This document shows positions 7,043 through 14,287 of a stretch of DNA of 21,312 bases, piece by piece. The translations under genes and the position numbers were made by a program. Each line of letters begins with the position of its first letter. The stretch's first letter is position 1. The notes under the pieces were generated by a model that did no database searches, had not been told where the DNA came from, and worked only from the letters and a program-made list of their open reading frames with translations. This stretch comes from Oligoflexales bacterium (GTDB lineage Bacteria; Bdellovibrionota; Oligoflexia; Oligoflexales; Oligoflexaceae): NCBI GenBank assembly GCA_015232735.1, contig JADFZC010000004.1, positions 1-21,312 of the forward strand, written 5' to 3'.

Positions 7043-9148
7043 ATGGTTTCATTTTTCTACTCAATAAGAAGGCATTTGTTGTTTATCATTGCCGGGATTT
7101 TGATGTATGCCGCTCTTGAGGGGATGTCAATTGAACAAGACATTGTAAGGTCTCTTTCTAATCAAAACCCTGTAAAAGAAAGGTTGTTTGAAACCGCTCA
7201 AAGGAAAGGGGTTTATAAAGATAAAATTTTTATTCATTTAAAAAATAAAAATTTAAAAGAAAAAACATTGGTTATGGTTAGTGAAGCTGGTTATCAAGAA
7301 TTCAGTGCAAATCTGGAAAACAAATTATCAATGAAAGATGTCGCCGAAATCCTTTTGTTTTTTTTTCCGCACGAAGTTGAGTCTCTTTCAGAAAAAAACC
7401 GGATTGAGATGATTATTCAAAAAGCCGTGGTCATGGCTCATCTGCCGTTAGGATCAATTTTCTTGGAAAATCTGTCAAAAGACCCTCTCATGCTGCAAAA
7501 GGAGCTGCTGGATAGGGTCTTTAACGGTCCGTTCAAATCATTTGATAATCAGGGTGAGCTTTTAATATTCAAGAGAACCATCCCGCTTGACTATGCGAAA
7601 CTTGGAAAACTTTACACATTTCTTGCATCGCAGGAAAAGGATCTTTCATTTATTGGGGGCGATTTTTTTTCATATGAGAATTATGAAGCTGTAAACGACG
7701 ACATTATTTGGGTCGCAGTCCTCTCTTTTTTGCTGAATCTGTTACTGTTCGCCTACTTTTGTCCGTCAATTACGCTTTTGATTTTCCTTGCCATCGGCAC
7801 TTTTTCAAGCTATCTGTCCGGACTTTTTGCGCTCAGGATGTTTTATCCTTACATCTATTCGCTTGTGATTCTCTTCACCTCCACTTTTATTGGTTTTAAT
7901 AATGAATATCTGGTTCATTTTTCCGGAATACGAAAGCAGGACATGCCCAAAGTCGCTCTTGGGATCGGATCTGCGATCGGCACGACATTAATCGGGTTTG
8001 CAGTTTTGCTTTTTTCAAAAAATGAAATAGTCAGGCAAATTGCGATCGTCTCAATCGGCGGCATGACCGGATTTGTGTTGCTCATGCTTGGTTTTCAAAA
8101 AAATCTTGCCAAGGTAAATTATAGAATCATGGCGGTTCCGGGACGGCGCCTGCCGGTGAAAATTCTCATACTCCTCTGGATTTTAATAGTTATTGTGTCT
8201 CCGATTGCAAAAAAAGTCAATTTTCAAACCGATATCAAGGATTTCAGATATCAGACGTCGTTAATGGAAAGACAGGTGGGTTTTTTTGAAAACATTTTAA
8301 GCAAGTATTCAATTGGAAACATGTATGCCGTTCCCGTAAGAGGTATCCCCCCGTCGGAGTTATGGAAAGGTCTTTCGGCGTATGTTGATAAATCCTCATT
8401 TCATCCAATACAGCTTTATATGGATGAAAGCAGTCAGAAGGCTTCAATGGAACAAATGATGAGATCAATACGGGAGGCCTCAAACAGGATTTCGGCGTCT
8501 CTCGCCGGGCAGGGAATCCGATTCACCCCTGAGATTGTATGGGCCGACAGCCTGAGACCAATGAACCTGGGTGAATACCTTGATCTATGGGGTAAGCTTA
8601 TTCCCCTGCCCTATCATGAAAATATCGATGGAAACGAATATGTTTTTGTCACGGCATCAAAAGAACCTCCTGACAGCATTTCCGTCTCTCCTGTAAGTTA
8701 TTACAACAATACGCTTACAGCTGTTCAAAACAACATGACTCAGCTTTTTTGCGTAGGTCTTATTTTCATGTTTGTGTATTTGATGCCTCTTCAAAAACGC
8801 CTTGTGAAGGTGCTGTACATTTTTCTGCCGCTTGGCCTCGCGGTTTCCATCCTGCTTCTTCTGGCATTTTTTTCAGGCCGCAGTATTCATTTTATACACA
8901 TAGCCGGACTTTCCCTGGTAATAGGTCTTGCGCTTGACTACTCGTCAATAGTGATTTCCGGCAATTTTTCACCTTTGGAAAAGAGCAAGGTCATACTTAC
9001 AGGCCTGAGCACAATACTGACTTTTGGAATATTGATCTTCGTAAGACATCCGGTTATGAGGGATCTCGGGTTTGTCGTATCCCTGGGCTGCGCTGTCTCA
9101 CTTCTTGTTTCAATATTCTTTCCTCTTGATCTGGGAGAGCGGCAATGA
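7043..9148 (+). CDS. MMPL/RND-superfamily exporter of the APE cluster
   Basis: A 701-residue membrane protein from the ATG at 7043 (a TTG at 7034 is in frame). Layout: TM1 at ~11-28, a periplasmic domain at ~30-218, five TM helices at ~221-350, TM7 at ~372-390, a second periplasmic domain at ~391-565, and a final TM bundle at ~570-695. The shape is that of RND transporters of the MMPL branch, here in the compact form found in aryl polyene operons. The second-half TM10 motif GLALDYSS retains the conserved Asp632, but the corresponding first-half motif reads GFNNEYLVHF with Asn instead of Asp. Likely job: proton-driven extraction of the polyene lipid from the inner membrane towards the LolA-like carrier. 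Bases ~7200-7300 are unusually A/T-rich. The stop overlaps the next start (ATGA). Confidence 0.9.
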   Translation: MVSFFYSIRRHLLFIIAGILMYAALEGMSIEQDIVRSLSNQNPVKERLFETAQRKGVYKDKIFIHLKNKNLKEKTLVMVSEAGYQEFSANLENKLSMKDVAEILLFFFPHEVESLSEKNRIEMIIQKAVVMAHLPLGSIFLENLSKDPLMLQKELLDRVFNGPFKSFDNQGELLIFKRTIPLDYAKLGKLYTFLASQEKDLSFIGGDFFSYENYEAVNDDIIWVAVLSFLLNLLLFAYFCPSITLLIFLAIGTFSSYLSGLFALRMFYPYIYSLVILFTSTFIGFNNEYLVHFSGIRKQDMPKVALGIGSAIGTTLIGFAVLLFSKNEIVRQIAIVSIGGMTGFVLLMLGFQKNLAKVNYRIMAVPGRRLPVKILILLWILIVIVSPIAKKVNFQTDIKDFRYQTSLMERQVGFFENILSKYSIGNMYAVPVRGIPPSELWKGLSAYVDKSSFHPIQLYMDESSQKASMEQMMRSIREASNRISASLAGQGIRFTPEIVWADSLRPMNLGEYLDLWGKLIPLPYHENIDGNEYVFVTASKEPPDSISVSPVSYYNNTLTAVQNNMTQLFCVGLIFMFVYLMPLQKRLVKVLYIFLPLGLAVSILLLLAFFSGRSIHFIHIAGLSLVIGLALDYSSIVISGNFSPLEKSKVILTGLSTILTFGILIFVRHPVMRDLGFVVSLGCAVSLLVSIFFPLDLGERQ

Positions 9149-9669
9149 GGATTCTATTCATTATTCTTCTGGTCTGTCTGTCACTTGAGGGATGCGCAAC
9201 GTTGGAAGGATGGTGCAGCAGGAAGATCAGATACTCTTTTCCGAAAAATTTTTATGCCGAACAGCTTCTCACTGTCAAATTGGAGGATGGGGAGATTGTA
9301 CTTGTAGCCCAGCTTGAACGGAAGGATGGAAGATATTTCGACCTTGTCTTTTTGGATCCTGTATCAACTGCACCCATCCTGAAATTGACAGACAGGGGCG
9401 GCGAGATCGTTGAGAGGAATTATTTTCCATCAGAAGATAATTTATCTGCCAAAACCATTTGGACAAATATCAGATCGCTGTATGAAAATGAGAATTTTGA
9501 AAAATATCTGCTGGGGGGTAGAGCCCTTGTCATGAGAAAGGAAAATGAGGTCATTTTCGAACTTATGGATTTTTCAGAAAAAATGTGTAATTTTCCCATG
9601 AAAATCATCATGAGGGAAAAGGAGTTTACGGTAAAAGTCGAAACAAGGAAAATTGAGTGTAGAAAATAG
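9145..9669 (+). CDS. DUF3261-type outer-membrane lipoprotein
   Basis: A 174-residue lipoprotein. The signal peptide ends in the lipobox LSLEGC, so Cys17 would be lipidated; Ala follows at +2, compatible with outer-membrane sorting by the enterobacterial rule. The mature protein is a small beta-rich domain (TVKLEDGEIVLVAQLERKDG, VFLDPVSTAPIL) similar in size and placement to the DUF3261 lipoproteins that accompany MMPL and LolA-like genes in aryl polyene clusters. By analogy with LolB it may receive the polyene lipid at the outer membrane; this is inference. It is coupled to the exporter by a 4-bp ATGA overlap. Family assignment is from size, lipobox and context more than from a sharp motif. 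Confidence 0.72.
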   Translation: MRILFIILLVCLSLEGCATLEGWCSRKIRYSFPKNFYAEQLLTVKLEDGEIVLVAQLERKDGRYFDLVFLDPVSTAPILKLTDRGGEIVERNYFPSEDNLSAKTIWTNIRSLYENENFEKYLLGGRALVMRKENEVIFELMDFSEKMCNFPMKIIMREKEFTVKVETRKIECRK

Positions 9670-9688
9670 ATATTATCCGGAAGGTCAA

Positions 9689-10984
9689 GTGACATACGCA
9701 AGCGACAATTTATTCAAATCAATTTCGATCAAGTGCGGGGGAAGGCTGCTTGATTTTGATCATTTCTGGTCCATGGTGGATCTTTATTCAAAACAGCTCG
9801 GCTGTGAGTGCCCAAGGTCCAAGTATCCGGTCCGTTACCTGATTCAGCCTGATGACAGAATAATAGGACTGATTCAGGTTTTCGGATGTCTAGTATCAAA
9901 AAATATTCCGCTTCTGGATGAGAAAAAGCTTTCTGCCTTTGATAGCGATGTTCGCATGGCTCCACCCTTCGAGCTGAAACAGGAACACCGCGGAGATCCG
10001 CACGAGGCCTGCCAAAGATTTCAAAATGCCATGCTTGGCAATGATCCGGCGCTCATATTTGTCACATCGGGTTCTACAGGCGACGTGAAACTGGTTGAAA
10101 AAAACTGGAGGCAGCTTTCAAGCGAGATTCTGCTGTTAAAAGAGCTTTATTCCCGTAAAAGAATAGGCCATGTGGCAATTTTGATCAGCCCATTTCACAT
10201 TTATGGATTTTTGCATGGAATTCTTCTGCCGATCTGCCTGGGGGCGAACATATCCATGGTCGAAAATTCAGAGGATTTGATTTATAACTTCAAAAATGAA
10301 ATTCCAAGTATTGATCTGCTTGTCTGCGTTCCGGCCCTTTGGTCGCTTGTAAAGAATCTTCATAGGGAAATTAACATATCCCTGATGGTAACATCGGGAA
10401 CGGCTTTTGGAAGTGAACGATCGAAGGAACTTGCGGAACTCTCACCAAAACTGGAAGTTGTGGAAATACTTGGAAGCACGGAAACAGGGGGAATTGGCTA
10501 TCGCTTTTTTTGCGATGACGCAAAGACGCCATTTCGCCTCTTTCCTCCGCACCGCCTTTGTGAAGAAGGGGATAAAACAAGGCTGTTTTCCCCCTTTCTG
10601 TTTCCGGATGAGTCAATACTGCTCGACGATATTCTGGAAATCCTGGATGAGTGCCGCTTCTTTCATCACGGACGAAGCGACACTCTATTCAAATATTCAG
10701 GCAGACGTTATTCACTTGCCGAAATAGAAAGAAATCTTTCCGTAATTATAGGTCACAGCAATATATTCTGCATTTTCGATGAAAAAAGCTGTCATCCAAA
10801 GGGAGGGGAGATACTTGCCGTTGTTGAACAGAGATCTATGTTTGCGATAGAGGATATCAGGCGTGATTATGTCAAGAGATTTTCGACGCCGTTTCCGTCA
10901 AGATTTGCTGCCGTGGACAGGATAAGACGCGACCCCAACGGCAAGGTGGAAAGAAAGCATATTTTGGATGTTTTAAAAATATAG
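9689..10984 (+). CDS. apeH: Acyl-AMP ligase (ANL superfamily), starter activation
   Basis: About 431 residues from a GTG at 9689 preceded by GGAAGG with four-base spacing; the frame runs up to a TTG at 9653 that lacks a good ribosome site. ANL motifs are in order: phosphate-binding FVTSGSTGDVKLVEK (124-138), GSTETGG (262-268), the hinge GRSDTLFKYSG (328-338) and the A10 catalytic lysine in DPNGKVER (Lys419). It activates an aromatic acid as its adenylate and passes it to an ACP. In the E. coli aryl polyene system the corresponding ApeH uses 4-hydroxybenzoate; here the ammonia-lyase in the same operon suggests a coumarate or cinnamate-like acid. It is the last operon gene, only 14 bp from the convergent peptidase gene, with no obvious hairpin between. 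Confidence 0.9.
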   Translation: MTYASDNLFKSISIKCGGRLLDFDHFWSMVDLYSKQLGCECPRSKYPVRYLIQPDDRIIGLIQVFGCLVSKNIPLLDEKKLSAFDSDVRMAPPFELKQEHRGDPHEACQRFQNAMLGNDPALIFVTSGSTGDVKLVEKNWRQLSSEILLLKELYSRKRIGHVAILISPFHIYGFLHGILLPICLGANISMVENSEDLIYNFKNEIPSIDLLVCVPALWSLVKNLHREINISLMVTSGTAFGSERSKELAELSPKLEVVEILGSTETGGIGYRFFCDDAKTPFRLFPPHRLCEEGDKTRLFSPFLFPDESILLDDILEILDECRFFHHGRSDTLFKYSGRRYSLAEIERNLSVIIGHSNIFCIFDEKSCHPKGGEILAVVEQRSMFAIEDIRRDYVKRFSTPFPSRFAAVDRIRRDPNGKVERKHILDVLKI

Positions 10985-10998
10985 GTACTGTCTTCAAT

Positions 10999-11448
10999 TC
11001 ACTTCCGGCAATAGTAATTGTTTTCCCATCCGTAGCCGCTGCCGATGTCCTGCGCCGATGGGCTGCAGGCGGGATAACTGCCATAGTACGGGCTGCCGGC
11101 CCAGGCGGACGATACGCCCCCCGTCCCGTTTTTAAGGCAGTAACTATTGTTTTCCCATCCGTAGCCGCTGCCGATATCCTGCGCCGATGAGCTGCAGGCG
11201 GGATAACCGCCATAGTACGGGCTGCCGGCCCAGGCGGACGATACGCCCGTCCCGTTTTTAAGGCAGTAACTGTTGTTTTCCCATCCGTAGCCGCTGCCGA
11301 TGTCCTGCGCCGATGAGCTGCAGGCGGGATAGCTGCCGGATGATGCTGAAGCCGTGCCTGTCCCGTTTTTAAGGCAGTAACTGTTGTTTTCCCATCCGTA
11401 GCCGCTGCCGATGTCCTGCGCCGATGAGCTGCAGGCGGGATAACCGCC
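10999..11448 (-). repeat. Coding tandem repeat, four copies (periods 129, 126, 111 bp)
   Basis: Within the peptidase gene the same ~80-base core recurs four times. The anchor TTGTTTTCCCATCC (plus strand) starts at 11018, 11147, 11273 and 11384, giving spacings of 129, 126 and 111 bp, all multiples of three. Cores are nearly identical in DNA; differences are mostly single bases. The linker encoding AWAGSPYYG is shared by the two 3'-most inter-repeat units, while the other linker encodes a short Ala/Ser stretch. The near identity at silent sites points to recent duplication or gene conversion. Confidence 0.93.
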
Positions 11449-12273
11449 GGATGATGCAGAAGAGAAGCCGTTTGCCGATGCCGCCACTGTTTGTGCCGTT
11501 CCAGCCAGCTGTGCATTGAGCTCATTTGCAAAGCTGTTCTCGATAAAAGCATAGAAATCCGGGTACCAGCTCTTTAAATTGGCCTTCGTGGTGGCGTTGC
11601 AATAATATTCGTCGATACCAATTGCGAGCGCCTCTTCAATGTACCCCGTTCTGTAACTTGCATTGGTATCGCTTGAATTGGGAGAATTTTTGATTTTATT
11701 GAATGCCTCGATCAAAGCCTTGTTTGTAGTGCTGAACGACACGGACAGATCGACCGCATGGGTTCCTTCGTGGACGGCCAGTGACCATGCATTGTTGGTC
11801 AACGCGGAGTTCCCCAGATAAATACCCGTTTGATCACCTGTCCCGGGGACCGTATCCCATGTATAGCCAGAAGGCCATCCCCTCGGCGTCTGGCCCTTCA
11901 TGCTGGCCAGTTCCGGAAATTCCGTGATTGCTCCTGCCGTGAGATTAACAGGGATATTTTTTGAACGGATGACGTTCAGGAATGCTGCCGGCATCCTGTT
12001 TAATTCGTTAAGATGACGGATTTTTTCCTGTTGGGAGATGCCTCTGTCATTAATGGTTATACCGCTCAAATTCGAGGTGTTGAGCGAAGCATAGTCGACA
12101 TCGCAGTTAACTTTATTCGACGCTGAATTGATATTGGAAGGCCCCAGGACATCTTTTTTAGAGCCCTTGCAGGAACCCAGCAGGCAAAAAGACACAAGGA
12201 CAAAAAAAATGCATTTTTTGCCGGAAATTTGCTTTTTTTCCCCGCAGAATTTCATAAAAAAACCGAATTTCAT
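10999..12273 (-). CDS. Lipoprotein zinc metallopeptidase (lethal factor/PPEP-like) with four GYGWENN modules
   Basis: A 424-residue predicted lipoprotein. The start ATG has AGGGAG eight bases upstream. The signal peptide ends in CLLGSC (Cys35 lipidated, Lys at +2). Residues ~75-240 form a zincin: His168-Glu-Gly-Thr-His172 (HExxH) in LAVHEGTHAVD, with Glu214 in YIEEALAIG as third zinc ligand and Tyr207 seven residues before it. Tyr-x6-Glu about 40 residues after HExxH is the arrangement of anthrax lethal factor and Pro-Pro endopeptidases. Residues ~256-424 are four copies of a ~27-residue module, YPACSSSAQDIGSGYGWENN then SYC, joined by Ser/Gly/Ala linkers. The module resembles the small Cys-paired GDGWGWEN units of secreted polysaccharide-degrading enzymes (CBM10-like), so substrate or wall binding is plausible. 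It appears to be a stand-alone gene. Confidence 0.82.
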   Translation of the reverse strand: MKFGFFMKFCGEKKQISGKKCIFFVLVSFCLLGSCKGSKKDVLGPSNINSASNKVNCDVDYASLNTSNLSGITINDRGISQQEKIRHLNELNRMPAAFLNVIRSKNIPVNLTAGAITEFPELASMKGQTPRGWPSGYTWDTVPGTGDQTGIYLGNSALTNNAWSLAVHEGTHAVDLSVSFSTTNKALIEAFNKIKNSPNSSDTNASYRTGYIEEALAIGIDEYYCNATTKANLKSWYPDFYAFIENSFANELNAQLAGTAQTVAASANGFSSASSGGYPACSSSAQDIGSGYGWENNSYCLKNGTGTASASSGSYPACSSSAQDIGSGYGWENNSYCLKNGTGVSSAWAGSPYYGGYPACSSSAQDIGSGYGWENNSYCLKNGTGGVSSAWAGSPYYGSYPACSPSAQDIGSGYGWENNYYCRK

Positions 12274-12836
12274 CTTGACGTCTCCCTTAAAATCCTACTT
12301 ATTTAAAAAACAATCAATGGTGATTTCAGGAAATATCTGTTCGAGGTTTTGTCATGTGCCAGCGACGAGATATTCCATATTAAGACAGTTGAAGACGATT
12401 TCCTGGATCACAGCTTCTTCTGCAATCCGGGGACCAGATCCGGAGGGAGTAGCGGCCTGGACCTCATTCTATAAAATTATATTAGTCATATTTGCTTGTT
12501 AAACCTTTTCAGCCTCCGCTGGGCAATTGAGACAAAGGCAAAATGGAAAACCTAGGGGCCTGTGCAAAATAAATCATTGATTAAAGCCACTAAAGACGTA
12601 TTTCATTGTATTCATTAAACAATAGTAGGTATCACATAGTTCGCTGCAAAAAAAGCATATCAAAAACGCCATTGCCGGGGATACCATTTTCACTGCACGA
12701 AAAGTCTTTCAAGGTTTTTTCCACAATGCCTGTGATTCCGATATTAACCGCTGGAACAAAGCTTGTAACCAAACCAGAAGTCGGTTAAGACGAGGGTTGC
12801 CTCGTGTCGCACAGGTGTAACCTCTGCATGCCCGCC
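12274..12836. other. Intergenic stretch without a supported gene
   Basis: This lies between the 3' end of the CheA-like gene and the start of the peptidase lipoprotein, both on the minus strand, so it should hold the peptidase promoter near its left end. AGGGAG on the minus strand at about 12282-12287 is the peptidase ribosome site. Two minus-strand frames of 38 codons (12352-12468) and 51 codons (12632-12784) are open but lack convincing starts; they look like decayed or fortuitous coding sequence. A 6-bp stem (ACGAGG/CCTCGT, 12790-12805) lies 32 bp past the CheA-like stop but has no T-tract. Confidence 0.5.
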
Positions 12837-14186
12837 CTAAAACAAAATCCTGTTTCCGACGTCAGGCTGAATAGGAAGTTTAAGGGTAATGGTTGTCCCT
12901 AATCCCTCAATCGACTTTACCTCAACTGTTCCATGGTGGTTTTCAATGGAGGATTTGACGGCATCGAGACCTATTCCTCGTCCGGAAATGAGTCCTGATT
13001 CCTTTTTGGTTGAAAATCCTCTTTCAAATATCAATCGACTGATCTGTTCGTCGGAGATGTCCATACCTTCAGAAATGAGCTTTTTAGATATCGCTTTTTT
13101 CCTTATCTTATCTTTGTCGAGTCCGCCGCCGTCATCCGCGATTTCCAAGAAAAAAAATGAAGTTTCTTGAGAGGCTCTGACCCTTATGGTTCCCTCCTCT
13201 GGTTTTCCCCTGGCTTTCCTTATGTCTGGATGTTCGATCCCATGGTCAACAGCGTTGTATACAATATGCGATACAACCCCTTTCAGGCAAACAATGATAT
13301 TTTTATCCAGTTCATAATCATCCCCTTCACTTATAAATCGGCAAGGCTTACCTGTCATTTTTGATGCCTCTCTCGCTGCCTTGTGCATCTGAAGAAAGAG
13401 GCTCTTTAATTTGATCTTTCTTAAGTCTTTAACTGCACGCAGCAGATCAGAAGAGATCTTCCTGACTTGCTTGATAGTCTCTTTCATCCGCTGAGGATTA
13501 GGCGAGCTTTCACTTTGCTCTTCCTCAAGAATTGATTGAAGAATAATCTGTTCTCCTACATATTTCAAAAGGTCATCGATTTTCCTTATAGGAATACTGA
13601 TGTAATCCTCAATGATTTGATCCTCCATCTTCTGATCACCAGCCTTGGGAGGCTCCTTCTTTTCATCCAGACTTCTCTTTTCCAAACAACTGTCCGAGGT
13701 CAAGTTTTCATTGAATGTATGACAGCATTTGTCCTTGTCAGCCAGAGGAAGAGATACTGGTGCAGAAAAAGCAGGAGAAGTATCGCCCATCACGGCAAGC
13801 AATTTTTTCTCCATAACCGAAGTATCCATTTCATCCCCATTTTCACTCATGAGATTCTTTAGGATCTCCTTAAGAAGGTTATTTGACTCCAGCAGTACGT
13901 CGATAATTTCAGTTGAAGGATAGAGCTTTTTTTCCGTTATTTTTTCAACGAGGCTTTCCATCACATGCATCAAACCGCTCATCTTGTAAAATTCCATAGC
14001 TCTGCTGGAACCCTTAAGAGTGTGCATAAGTCGGAATATCTTTTGGATGATTTTCTCATCGGTTGGAGATTTTTCCAGGTTCAGGGAAAGAAGTTCCAGC
14101 TGTTCCAGCTGTTCGCTCGCTTCCTGGAAAAAAGTTCTTTTGAGCTCCATTTGTTCAAATTTCAGTGCGTCTGCCGTATCCGTCAC
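12837..14186 (-). CDS. CheA-like histidine kinase lacking P2 and CheW domains
   Basis: A 449-residue cytoplasmic kinase starting at a GTG with GGGGG just upstream. Residues ~13-115 are an HPt domain with the phospho-accepting His55 in MHTLKGSS. A ~75-residue low-complexity, charged linker follows with no recognisable P2. Residues ~195-260 are the CheA-type dimerisation helices (IPIRKIDDLLKYVGEQI). Residues ~262-440 are the CheA ATPase: N box with Asn311 in NAVDHGIEHP, DDGGGLD (351-357), FERGFSTK and SGRGIGLD. The protein ends 10 residues after the ATPase, so the CheW-like P5 domain that binds CheW and receptors is absent. It probably acts as a soluble HPt-kinase. It is divergent from the hybrid kinase at 14812, whose receiver is a candidate partner. 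A small frame overlaps its start by GTGA. Confidence 0.88.
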   Translation of the reverse strand: MTDTADALKFEQMELKRTFFQEASEQLEQLELLSLNLEKSPTDEKIIQKIFRLMHTLKGSSRAMEFYKMSGLMHVMESLVEKITEKKLYPSTEIIDVLLESNNLLKEILKNLMSENGDEMDTSVMEKKLLAVMGDTSPAFSAPVSLPLADKDKCCHTFNENLTSDSCLEKRSLDEKKEPPKAGDQKMEDQIIEDYISIPIRKIDDLLKYVGEQIILQSILEEEQSESSPNPQRMKETIKQVRKISSDLLRAVKDLRKIKLKSLFLQMHKAAREASKMTGKPCRFISEGDDYELDKNIIVCLKGVVSHIVYNAVDHGIEHPDIRKARGKPEEGTIRVRASQETSFFFLEIADDGGGLDKDKIRKKAISKKLISEGMDISDEQISRLIFERGFSTKKESGLISGRGIGLDAVKSSIENHHGTVEVKSIEGLGTTITLKLPIQPDVGNRILF

Positions 14187-14287
14187 ATATCCCCCAACTC
14201 ATCGTTCATTTCCTGCCTGCTACCGAGCGTAAGTTTTAGCTCATAAACGTCATCTGATGCTTCAATGACATGTAAATCATAACCCAC
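14183..14287 (-). CDS. Small 34-codon frame coupled to the CheA-like gene (uncertain)
   Basis: On the minus strand an open frame from a GTG at 14287 encodes a short acidic peptide containing YDLHVIEASDDVYELKLTLG and ending QEMNDELGDM. Its stop overlaps the GTG start of the kinase as GTGA, the classic coupling geometry. The frame stays open further upstream into A/T-rich sequence (FRKKL...FLFLP) but has no ATG and no ribosome site for the GTG. It could be a real small gene, or the remaining tail of a decayed upstream gene whose translation once fed the kinase. No family was recognised. Confidence 0.3.
   Translation of the reverse strand: MGYDLHVIEASDDVYELKLTLGSRQEMNDELGDM

Noticed and set aside
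11005..11448. CRISPR-like array
   Set aside because: Repeat cores are ~80 bp, the intervals are coding linkers that resemble each other, and the whole is in frame within a protein gene.
10872..11552. A 226-codon minus-strand frame overlapping the repeats
   Set aside because: It is the shadow of the tandem repeat in another frame: repeat periods are multiples of three, so every frame stays open. The frame with the signal peptide and zincin (10999-12273) is the real gene.
12128..12502. A 124-codon plus-strand frame
   Set aside because: It is antisense to the peptidase signal-peptide region, has no ribosome site and its protein is not family-like.
12541..12600. Insertion-sequence end near the GGGGCCTGTGCAAAAT stretch
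   Set aside because: It vaguely resembles an IS terminus, but no inverted partner, target duplication or transposase frame was found.
12790..12805. Terminator after the CheA-like gene
   Set aside because: There is a 6-bp stem with a 4-base loop, but the minus strand has no T-tract after it, so it is not called as a terminator.
13536..14246. Several plus-strand frames of 64-108 codons antisense to the CheA-like gene
   Set aside because: They are shadows of the conserved HPt-kinase frame with Ser/Phe-rich translations and no ribosome sites.
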